A stretch of 64,000 bases of DNA, from assembly GCA_026413225.1 (NCBI GenBank), contig CM048552.1:196739553-196803552 (forward strand), in the 5' to 3' direction. This DNA comes from Otis tarda. Taxonomy: Eukaryota; Chordata; Aves; Otidiformes; Otididae. How positions within the stretch are numbered: the stretch's first letter is position 1; every line of letters starts with the position of its first letter. Of this stretch, positions 1-11,000 are shown one piece after another. Under the pieces are notes generated by a model, which saw nothing but the letters and a program-made list of their open reading frames with translations, ran no database searches and was not told the DNA's origin. The position numbers and the translations under genes were made by a program.

Positions 1-1185
1 TCCATGGGAATAATCCAGAAACTGAAAACTGTTTAAACAAATAATGGTCATTTGCTGGAAGATGGGGTGCAGCACCTCGATAGGCCATGTCCTAGTCTGT
101 ACCCACTCGTCGGCATCACACACCGAGTAACGCCACAGGCACTGAGCTAGCTGCAGATCTGTCTTGCTGTTTACTGACTTGTTTCAAGTGTGTTCAAATT
201 GAGATCTTGGTACTTAGCCTTGGATTTTCTTGCTTTTCCTTCACGTTCTCACATCTTTGAATAGTACTAAAATTGAATGATGATGCTGGTGGTAAAATTT
301 TCCCATGATTAATGTTCAAATACACACAGTGTGTTCTGAATTTTAGATTGTCTTGTTTTCCTGTTGTCACTTACTATCTCTGAAATCCTAAAATGTAAAT
401 GTTTGTTTCACTGTGTGTCTGTCTTCTCTTCCTCCCAGTGAGTGCTGTTACTACTCGTCAGTGTTGTCAACTTGTATGCTTTCAATCATGAGTCTCTCAA
501 TATTTAAGAAGGGGAGGAGTTGGAAGTTTTTTGTTTGCCTGACTAGTTGAATCTCTTTGGGTTTAGTGATATGATTTCTGATGCTTTTGTCAATATTTTC
601 ATTGCTTTTCCAGTTTTTCTAACTTCTCTGAAAGATAGGCCCATGCTTAGACTAGAACATCGTTACTGCCCCATCTTAGGAGCTGCTTCACAACTTGATA
701 ATTAACTTCAGGAGCAGGTTATTTGCACGAATGCAGACCACATTTCAACTTTTCTGAGCCGGTCACTAACCTGGAAAATACTGTTTGCTGTTTTGTGGGT
801 TTTTTGTTGAGTTAGCAAGCTGAATTTGGCTCAGCAAGAGTCTGACAAGTAGCAGAGCTGGCAAATGAGGAGGTGCAGGACCATATTGCAAAGAGCAGGG
901 GAGTGGGAGGTGAGGGCAGCCTTTGGTGAGAGCAAGCCATTAATTTGGCTCAACAGTGTTGTTAAGGCATGTTCTCAGTGAAGCCAAAAAATACTTCAAA
1001 TGTCATATAACCATGTCATTCATTAACACAATGCCATAAAAGCTTTAATTCCTGGTAGTCTCTTGTTGTGGCTACCCACAAAATATTGAGATTAATCAAG
1101 ATCGAGTATAGGATTCTTTCTAATTACAGAGTTGATCTACAAATGTAACCATCTTTCTGCACGGATTTTTTTTTTTCTGTTTCAG
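1..1185 (+). other. MICU2: 3' part of an upstream MICU2 intron
   Basis: No coding exon is recognised before the acceptor that ends at 1185. The stretch is AT-rich single-copy-looking DNA. It ends in a long pyrimidine tract (about 1165-1184) followed by CAG, as expected for a 3' splice site. The first MICU2 exon, which would carry the start codon and the mitochondrial targeting sequence, is not seen here and must lie upstream of the window. Confidence 0.7.
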
Positions 1186-1333
1186 AAGGAAGATGTCATT
1201 AATCCAGAAAGGGATGAAAGACTGTCTCTTCGGAAGCATCGCTTCATGCATTTTGCATCTCTGGAATATGAAGGAGAATATTACATGACACCAAGAGATT
1301 TCTTGTTCTCTGTAGTGCTTGATCAAGTTGAAC
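1186..1333 (+). CDS. MICU2: MICU2 coding exon (N-terminal domain), 148 bp
   Basis: MICU2 is an EF-hand protein of the mitochondrial intermembrane space. It pairs with MICU1 and sets the calcium threshold of the MCU uniporter channel. This exon encodes about 49 residues and carries the family signatures SLRKHRFMHFASLEYEGEYY and TPRDFLFSV, which match vertebrate MICU2 from memory better than MICU1 or MICU3. The acceptor is a T-rich tract plus TTCAG ending at 1185; the donor is C|GTAAGTT at 1334. It begins in phase 0 and ends with one base of an Arg codon, completed by the next exon. The acidic stretch at its start (KEDVINPERDER) differs from the human protein as I remember it, so the exact 5' boundary is a little less sure than the rest. 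The exon lies between an upstream intron and a 26.5 kb intron. Confidence 0.93.
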
Positions 1334-2611
1334 GTAAGTTGTTCTCTCATAATTGTATTTGTGAATGAAAATAAACTTGCAGGTCCCCTTAAAGATGTAA
1401 TTTGCAAATCACTGGGATAAGATCCTTTATCAGCAGAAGCCAATTTATAAATGTTGTGCATATCGATTCTCACAGGCACCACCTCCCTTTACACCAGTGA
1501 AGTGAGGCTGATGATTTAGAAATCTGGTGACTTGATGATGACATTACGTCTCTGCATAATTTGCACATCTGATCAGTATGTAGTTCCTCAATTACTTACA
1601 TGGCACAGAAAATAGTAAGACTGTAATATAATAGTGTTTGTACCACTCCTGGCCCCATTATCTGTCTGTCCACTTTACCAGTAAGTACTCTGTGACCTTT
1701 TTTCTTAGAAGAGACGGTGATGGGAGTGACTTGAATGAGTACAATGAAACACTGAGCTCAGCTCTAGGTTTATGATTTCAAATCTCCTCTGGTTTATATA
1801 AAACCTAGTTAAGAACAAATCAAAATTGTATACGTGTTTTTTAAAAAGTACTTCTAAAAGCATGTCTTCTGAGGAGAAGATAGGACCAGCACACACAAAA
1901 AAAAAATAGATTGTTGTCCTCTTTTCCTCCTAGTTTTCTGGCCTCATTAACTCTGCCCCATTCCTTAAGCTTCTTTTATCTGTCTTTGTATCATCTTCTA
2001 TAATTTCCATGTTACAGTAATTTTTTTTCTCCATAAATTTGACTTTTACAGCTTTCTAAATATTTTTTTTTTCTTTAGAAAGGTTAAGTTTCAGAGAAGA
2101 TTATTGCTCAGAGGACAAATACTCTGTTATTACGTGTGCTGAGGGAAAGAGGGGAAAATTCCAACTTTTAGTCATTGTTTGCTGTAGCCTGCCCATACTG
2201 ACCAGGGGAGCATGTCGTCTAGCAAAAGCCATTCATAGCCTGGGATGTTCTGCCCAGCTAGTAGCGAATGTCCGACTTACTTGGGGCTGTTGAACAGGAA
2301 ATAGAGAACGGAATTGAAGGTACTGTGGCAAGGCTTGAGAGACAGGGAAGAAGAAGGAGAGCTGAATGTGCTTTGATTTAAGCCTATGGCGAACCTGGAG
2401 CAGAACAGAGTTTACCGAGCTGCAAGTGGTCACAGAATAGGACACAAGAATCTGTAATAGAAGAAGTTTTCTTATGTCTGCCAAAAATCTATAGGTGATA
2501 AGGATACATGGCTTCACTGCTGACACACAACTTCTAATGTTATACAAAGCTGAATATAAATCCTTAGAAGGACTTTATGACCTTGAGAGTCATGGAGACT
2601 CTTAAAATAAC

Positions 2612-2631
2612 TTTTTTTTTTTTTTTTTTTT
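2612..2631. repeat. T20 homopolymer
   Basis: An uninterrupted run of 20 T. No retroposon body is recognised beside it. Such runs are length-variable and prone to sequencing error. Confidence 0.9.
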
Positions 2632-4850
2632 AAATATATGGCTAACAGAAAGAGTTCTTTCACCTTCAAAGCTTAGGTCAGTAAGTTAAAAACCTAGAAG
2701 GGATTTTCTTTTGAGGTTTCCAGCCTGAAACACTGAAAGGCAGTGAATACTGAAACTTTCAGTTTTGAAGGTATGGGTTTCAGACAGTTGTCTGTGAAAG
2801 TAAGGTTAGAGAACTAAGTGTTTTTCAGTCTTAGCAGTTCATACATACTGATTGATTATTCCAACTGTAATAGTACACGTGCAGATTTTTAATGAAGTTG
2901 TATGCAAGTAAGATTTATTTGTAATGCAGCCAAGTTAATTTCAGTTACTTTGCTAATATGAGTAGGAAATGGCGTTAAACAGAAAAGAAAAAATAATGAC
3001 AAGAAAAAAACACGTGAACAAAAAAAATCTTTGCACTAATGCATGTTTAGCATTTCAAAATGAGGTCAGGCTTACAACAATAGTATCATAGACAATAGAA
3101 AAATGTTAATACTTGTATCTAATGCTCCTAAACATTTTTTTAACCATCATTGGTGTGGGTTCTTTGGCCAGTAGCATAAAGACAATGGTAAGCAATTGTC
3201 TTCAAGTCATATTACTTGGGATTTTAGATTTTCTTGTAACTACAAAGAGACACAGCATTTGTTAGTAGACATATATGTGGTTTAAGCATTTTAAAGGCAG
3301 TGTTTTTTTCAATGTCTTTAGAAGAGTTTTATACAAGGAAAATAAACAGACCTATTTCAAATGTCTGTCCGGATACATTCAGGGTAGATCAAGATGATGG
3401 ACTTCATAGCAAAGCAGCAATTATTTTTGGAAACTTTCTGCTTATATCATAAAATTAATTCCCTTTCACCTTGAACAGTGGTTTTCAGAAAGTAAAATAG
3501 GCATGCCACCACTAAACCTATAAAGCCCTTCACTTACTGGCATACTGAGATACAATTTTAGCATGTGATACTGCGTACCAGTGGTGAGTCTTATAATGCT
3601 GAACTTAAAGCTGTAATGATTTGGTTGTTCGCGACCTATTTTTGATTAATCACTATTTAAAAAAAAAAAATCTCTCAGAAAAATTTGAAGCACCCTGGCA
3701 GTAACCGTTCGTCTTCATAAATATTTGCTTGGAGTTTGCCAGTTGGTTGCTGTCTGTAATAATATGGAAGGCTTAGAGCCGTTCTGTTAGGTCTGTTTCT
3801 GCTGTCTTTTTTACAAACAATAGGCAGGAACGTATGACCAGCCTCACGAGCAATTTAACTGTGTACATCAAGAAATATTACTGAGGTGGGTCACAACATT
3901 CTGTCACTTTGTTCCTATTCAGAGAGAAACACTCCCAAAGGGGAAAAAGGGAAGTGAAAAGAGGGGATGAGAAGCAGTTATGGGTTGGGAATAGGAGTCC
4001 TTGTCCAACAGCCTGGGTTTTTTTGCTCACTGGTGATTGTCATTGGAGAATTACTTTGAAATCTCCAGTTAGTTTTTAAGCATAATTGAATTTAGAAGAA
4101 AGTAAATGTGGTGTTGTGTAAACCAGATGAGTTGCTGGTGGTAGATCAGAAGTACTGACATTAGAAAATACCAAAATATTTTAGCTATGTCCAGATTGTC
4201 AAGTGAATTCCTGTACGCAGTAGAATGGAATTTATTACTGAAGCTAAAATCTTAGGTGTGCCCTTTGACAAGGTTGCAAAACACGCAATAAATTATGATT
4301 TATTATAGAACACTTTCCCAGATAAGAAAACAGATGAACTGTAGTGCAAATATATCAGCTGTCGTACAACCCAAGTGATCTTGAACCCCACTTGATAGAC
4401 CTTAGTTCACTAGTTCTGCTTGTTTGTTTACCGGTGCATGGATTTGTCTGTTACTTACTTTCTTTAAGGTAGGCCAAAAATTGTGAAATCTTGGCATTCC
4501 TGTTGATTAAATCACACCTGCAAAGTTATTTACTGTTAGGGTGATAATGAAGAAAAATATTTACAGTCTTGCCATCTAAGGAGAATGAGCTGATAACGAA
4601 TACAGAGTTTCCTGACAGACTTACTTTGTTCTGCATATTGACAAAGCAAAGAGCTCTATAAAGGCAGAAAGGCACCGTCCAAAAAAAAAAATTTACTTTC
4701 TTTTAGATGCAATGTTTAACACTGGATTGCCTTTGTAAATATTTGCCTAATTCTATTTCTGTTGGTTATTTTATGGAGGGAAGCAGCCACCTCTTTATAA
4801 ACAGTGGCAAATATTAAATGAGATATGGTAGCGTGGCACAGAATTTGTCA

Positions 4851-4880
4851 GTACAAAACACTTAAGACAGTGTTTTGTAC
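4851..4880. repeat. Perfect 11-bp inverted repeat (hairpin)
   Basis: GTACAAAACAC at 4851-4861 is followed by an 8-base spacer and its exact reverse complement at 4870-4880. No flanking transposon features were recognised, and the arms are too short for a microRNA precursor. Confidence 0.85.
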
Positions 4881-6346
4881 CAGTTAACACAGTGCATACT
4901 AAATGCACCGCTGGGATTTTTGGATTCGTGGCTATATGCCATGTAATCTTGTGTTAAAACAGTGCTACCACGGGGATGTGTGGGAAACCGTTGCAAAACC
5001 AGCCAAGTTCTTCTGGGTAATCTGTGGGATGTTCATGTAAACTGTCATATCTGATGCAATGATAGCTTAGTGAAAAAGTGTTTTCTTATTGTGATGTGAA
5101 AACTTCTCAATGTCTAGTAATATCTAACGAGAATAATATGAACTTGCTGTGTTGCATCGGAAATTTCTAGCATTTTTAAGATAACAGGTATAAGAAGGAT
5201 AAAGCTCAGCTGACTTAAATTGAATTTTCATTGCAGTGCAGGAGTATTTTTTTAAAGACCCTTCTAGCTTCAAGTAAACTTGTGCTTTAAACAGCTGTGC
5301 ATACTTAGGCTCTTATTCCTGATTATACAGCCAGTATTGCATTAGCTATATGGAGCTATCATCTCTGGTGTGCTGTTGTTATGGAACATACAAGAAAATC
5401 TGTATTAAATTTTGAAAAGGATACAGAATGTCCGTCAGAAAATGAAGGGTTTGCAGTACATTAAATCTAGACTGTGTTTATGTTCTTTTTTTTCTGGGGA
5501 AGATTATTCTATTCCTGAAATACCCTCCTCTCTCAACTAGAAGACAAACATTCAGGTTAACTTGTCTGGTAACAATTGATAACTAGTAAGTAAGATCTTG
5601 ATCCTTTTGTATATACTCAGACCAGATTTAATGTGTCATAGCATCTTCATGTCCCAAACCACTCCTTTATCTGCAGCAAAATAGATTTTCCTGTGTTCTA
5701 TAGCACCGGGGTGCCGGAGGTGGTATTTGCACAGCACAGTCCCATCTGTCTGTATTAGCGTGTTGTAAGTTTGCTGGGAGAAGTTATTTGAGCTGGTTAA
5801 GCTTTCTGTGAAAACATGGTTGGCAAAAGGTTATGGCAAGTTTGCAGGTTTGATAGGATGTGTGGCTTCATGTTGTCACAGCATCAGCATGGTCATGCCT
5901 GTGCATGAATCTGAGGACAGGATGCAATGCAAGGCTGTGATGGCTAGAAAATTGAATTCTCCGTTGTCCTTAGTGGAGATCAGTGCTGGTGCAGTCAGTG
6001 AGGTTTGGAGAGCCAAGAGGGACCGGCCAGTTGATGGGCACTTCAGAACAAGCTGAGTCAATCTTTTTGTTTCTAGGTCTTGACTTTTTTGCCTCTAGTG
6101 GGAGTTAAGATGCCTATACTTCAGTGTGTTCATTTTGACCTGAATTTCATATACAATAACTAATCAGACTGATAGGAGTCACGTATGAGCATCAGATCTA
6201 AAACGTAGAGTTCAAAATCAAAGACTGAGATTTAAACTTCTGTAAGTGGTGAAGCTCCATATGGGAAGTGAGGATTGAAATGTTGTTTGGGGAGCCATTG
6301 GCAGAGCTGGAAACTAAATTCAATCCTCCTGAATTTCTAATGTGTT

Positions 6347-6832
6347 AACGAAGAGATGGACCAGTTGGAGAGGGTCCAGAGGAGGGCCACGAAGATGATC
6401 AGAGGACTGGAGCACCTTTCCTGTGAGGACAGGCTGAGAGAGTTGGGACTGTTCAGCCTTGAGAAGAGGAGGCTCCGGGGAGACCTGATAGCGGTCTTCC
6501 AATGTCTAAAGGGGGCCTACAGGAAAGATGGGGAGAGACTGTTCAGTAGGGCCTGTTGTGACAAGAGAAGGGGTAATGGTTTTAAAATAGAGGGAGGTAG
6601 ATTTAGATTGGATATTAGGAAAAAATTGTTTACAATGAGAGTGGTAGAACACTGGCACAGGTTGCCTAGAGAGGTGGTGGATGTCCCATCCCTGGAACCA
6701 TTCAAGGCCAGGTTGGATGAGGCTCTGAGCAACCTGATGTACTTGGAGATGTCCCTGCTTCTTGCAGGGGAGTTGGACTAAATGACCTTTGAAAGTCCCT
6801 TCCAACCCAAACCATTTTATGGTTCTATGATT
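6347..6832 (+). mobile_element. CR1 LINE, 5'-truncated 3' end (ORF2 C-terminus plus 3' UTR)
   Basis: The + strand encodes the conserved C-terminal tail of CR1 ORF2, an endonuclease/reverse-transcriptase protein. An open frame at 6356-6781 contains the signatures [29 protein letters not shown] and HWHRLPREVVDVPSLE. The 3' UTR ends with CCTTCCAACCCAAACCATTT and a GGTTCTATGATTTT terminus, the CR1 tail form. Only about 0.5 kb remains, so the copy lacks endonuclease and catalytic reverse-transcriptase domains and is inactive. The 142-codon frame is a remnant, not a host gene. It sits in sense orientation inside the large MICU2 intron. Confidence 0.95.
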
Positions 6833-7896
6833 TTCTCTCTGTCTTTGCATTTAGTAGTTTTTGGCACTGATACATTGTTGTTTCTCAAATCCTCCAAACA
6901 CACTAGAGACCTCTGCAAGCTGGGGTATGCAGGACAGAGATGACCCCTTGCCCAGTGCTAGATGGAAGGTAAAGTGAAGAAAAGGCGAAGAAGCACCCTG
7001 ATGGTTTAAGGTCATTATATGAATCTATTCTGAGTTTTAGAAAAATGAAACAAAATCAGCCATTTCTAGTCAAAGCTTCTTAGTCATTGTTGTTTAGTCA
7101 TTTCTTAAAGTGGGACTGTGAGTGAAGGAAAGTAATGTTCCTGTTGAGGGATCTGCACACTTTAGCAAAGATAAGCAGATTGCTGAATATTTCTGCTTCT
7201 GTAACCAGTCCATACTGTGAATTTTTCATCTTCAGCTATCAATCACTCAAACAGCATCAGGAAATCCTACCACGATGCTAAAAAAGTCTTTAAAGTAACA
7301 TATTCTATACATTTGGCCTTTTACTTTCCCTTAAGTGTCCAAATGCAACATTAAAAATTATGTTCTGGATAAAATACTAGATCGTTTTGGATAAATGTTG
7401 TACCTTAGCCAATTGTTGGTAAATAGATAAGCTAAATAAGATTTTTTTCTTCTTTTGTTCTCAGCAATAGTATGTTAATACTGATAACTTAGTTACATAG
7501 GCTGTCTGATGCAGCACCAGTGATCTTCATGGGATTAGTTTATCTGAAAATGAGTTTGAAGGGAAATAGTTCTTTATCTAGAAACAATATAAATACTGCA
7601 GAAATTCCTACAATCTTGATAATGTATATTTATGTCTGAACATAGGATCTGTTGTGAAATCAAAATGAAGACTAATGCGATTTGATAGTGGTTGCATCAC
7701 AAGGTACTACATAATTGGAGTAACACAGAATCGGAGATGGGATTCTTGAGGGGAAATGAGGTCTTCCCCCCCAACAGCAATCAAATCCAGTCTCTTGGCC
7801 AGGCTGTTTTTTTGGTGTATTAACCACTGGCCACTGCACTGACTTATTTGTTTGCTCTCGTTTTTCAGAAAATCTTGTTAGGTTCAGCTGGAGAAG

Positions 7897-8000
7897 TCGG
7901 TGCAAGAGGTGCTGTGATTAGAGCGGAGGCGTTAGGCGAGAGCTGGCTTCCAGCGCTGTAGCCCCTGCAGCTGCAGCAGCGAGGAAGTGTGCATGGTCGG
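7897..8000. other. CpG-enriched intronic patch
   Basis: Seven CpG dinucleotides fall within about 100 bases, with GAGCGGAGGCGTTAGGCGAG at 7921-7940, in otherwise CpG-poor intronic DNA. It could be a small regulatory segment or an unrecognised old repeat. It is far shorter than a usual promoter CpG island and no first exon is seen next to it. Confidence 0.3.
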
Positions 8001-11000
8001 ATGGGGGAACAGGAGGAAGGATTGAGCAGTAGTGTTTGGAGGAAAGGGAACCATAGAGAAAAATCACTAAAGAAGCAGCAGGCCTTAGCATATCATTGCA
8101 CAGGGAGGTGTCCTTTTTTTCCCCTATTCCATTTCCATGCTTTGAACCATGTTATGAGACAGTGCTGAAGGTACCTGGGATACATTCCTTGTAAGGTCAA
8201 ATAGGAAAACATATTTTTGATCCTTAAAATTATACTGACATTGTATTACTTACATTTGTATTTTTGTGTTTATGTCTGCATGAGATGATAGTAAGGTTGT
8301 AATAAAGCTTGTGACTTAGTTGTGATTAATTCTAATTTTTCACTTTGTGGCATTGCTGACTAGCTGAAGAATGACGCAGAATCAGAGTTCTTACCTCGAT
8401 TAACTGGAGTGCTTACTGATTAGGTAGAAACTTTGGCAAGGTATTACGTTTTGAAATACATTAATAGCTATTTAGCTTTCTGAAAAACAATTGTTAGTGA
8501 GAAGATATATTGCAACTTCTCAATGAACGAAAGCAATTTTTTAAAACTCAGCACAAAAATAGTACCAATAATAAAACGAGTCAGGCTTCAACAGAGTTGT
8601 GAGCAAGAGGCAAGTGGTCTCAACACACATCTTGAAGGATTTAGTTATTTAAAGTGTGAAAGTTATTGGTAATTTAATGGCATCTGAATGGAAAACAGAT
8701 TCCTTGAAATGAATGAAAATGCATTGTGTGCATACAGAATACTTGTAGTACAAGTAATGGAAAGATCTGGTTATTAATAACAGGAGTCTGCTTGTTGTAT
8801 AAACATCAGCTGCCTTAGAATGTCAGAAGTCTTGCAACAGTTTCTGTTTTAGTCAAATATTCCAGTTTTGTGACATGCTATCGTGATATTTAAAATGCTT
8901 AACAGAGAAGTCACTTTTCTTTTTTTTTATACATATGAGCAAATTTCAAGAAGTCGTACCATCATTCTTGGTCAGTGAATATTTTTCTTATTTGTAAAGA
9001 TTTTTTTCTTTTTTTGTAGAACACCACACACTATTTCAACTATGTTTATAACATACTGTCAGCATACCACAGAAAATATCTCTGGCATTTTTTCTGCCAC
9101 AGATTCTGAATACTTTTTACAGATTACTTCAGTATTATTTTTTTAATAAATTCAGTGGAACTTCATCAGTTCTGAAACATCCTGCCTAACTGACAATTAA
9201 GTCTTAACAGATGTAGCGTGAAAATCAGACACAATGAATTTTTATCACTCGTAAATGTATTTTAATTTCTTGCAACATATGTCCTTAACACAGACAGGTA
9301 TTGGTTTGTACCTAAGAAGTGCAATCTGTTTTTAAAATTCCTTGGGTTGCATTCAGACATTTAGAACTGATGGGGATCTGGCAGACCCTCAGTGGACGAC
9401 AGCAGGTGCCAGGAGTGCAGGTCAAGCTCCTGCCAAAATCTAGCATGCGTTCTAGCCACACGTTTTCAGTTGTTTGTAACTCTTTTGGTGCTGATGGTTC
9501 TGCGCTTTTCCTCAGGCCAACACTGAACTTTTATTACATTAGTCATATGTTTTATCCTTTTTTGAGTAATCTTTATCTAGACAGATTCCCCCCCTCCCCC
9601 ATGTTCTTATAACCCCCTACATTATGGGGGTTTTTTTTAATATCTAAGGTAGAACCACTGAGTATCAATTGCTTTCCTTCTAGGAAATAGCAGCAGGCAA
9701 GGCGTGTGGCCTGCTTTGGTGGATGAGAGGAGCTGGGATCTGCAGAGACCTTTGAGAAGTTCCACTGCTCCCTGGTTGGCAAACACTGGCATCCCTTTCC
9801 TACGGGAGAAACTACCTGGGTTATGCTCTCTTTTTCACTGCCTAGCCTTGCACCTGCAGTGGGTTATGGCACAGGTTGTGCTCTGTAGCCTTTCTCATCT
9901 GCTGTGAAACAAAAGCAAATACCGAGCTCAAAGACTTTTTTCCATGTGTGAAACACACAGGTTTCCTTATTAGAGCCACCTGCTTACATGGCAGTGCCCT
10001 CTCTTGGGCTTACCAGCTTCATTACTGCAGAGGAGGATACAGCAGAGAGCCAGCTCTTAGTAATTGAACCAATCCCACGTTGTCCAGTCCGTTGGAGAGC
10101 TCTGGTCCTCACACCACCTCCCATAACAGTGGTGAGCACCTGGTCATTCTGCTGGCTACGTCTTTAGTTAAATATCTTTCCTCTCAGACCTGGAAAAGGC
10201 TTGTGCACCTGAAAGCATAAGGATTTTTCAGCCATAGCTAACAAAAGATGCCACGTTTTCCAACAATCCTGCCTTGGTTCTTACTAGATGAAAGGCAGTT
10301 CAGCGTTGCTACTAGGTCCAAATGCATCCTAATTGGCCATTCTTGGTTCTTCTGTTCAGCATATCAGTATAGAGGAAATGCCAGTATCCTGGGACTTTGT
10401 ACACCAAGAGCTGTGATCCTATCTGGTTTAATAAAAATTAAAATTTGGGCTAATTGTATGGTATTTGAATGTAAAACATGGCCAAGCCAGCTGCCATTTG
10501 ACTTTGTCCAGACTGTTTGTCTTTCAGAACAGCTGATGTTTGAAGTCTTCAGAATGATACAGCTCGTTCTCCCACGTGCTGGCTGCCTTTTCAAGCCTTG
10601 AATTCATGCCCTTTGTGCCAATGCCTCTGATACTACTGGAACTCCCAGGACAGTGGAGTCTTGCTACTGCATTGGTGTTGGTAATTGCTTAGTAAGTCAC
10701 ATATCCTACCAGATAAACTCTCAGTTCCAGAAAACAGATTACTTTTGTCTTTTCTTTGTTTTCGTTCCTCTCCAAATGTTGGTTTTTTTTTTTTGTTTTG
10801 GTTTTGTTTTTCCTGGGGAAGAGTGAGGTGTGTTTGTTCTTAACTGTGGACTGGATCCAAACAGTTGTGAGCCTGACAGAGCAGATTCTTATAACAGAGA
10901 ATACTAAAATTAGTCATTTTATCTCATGTGGATGGGCATCTGCTTTTCCGTTAGGACTGCCTTTATTTACTGTGTCTGACAACTTCTGAACAGTCACCCA

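Noticed and set aside
1120..1482. Antisense 120-codon frame over the first exon
   Set aside because: It is the shadow of the MICU2 exon and its T-rich splice tract; no promoter or domain supports antisense coding.
6356..6781. 142-codon + strand open frame as a host gene
   Set aside because: Its sequence is the CR1 ORF2 C-terminus and it runs directly into a CR1 3' UTR.
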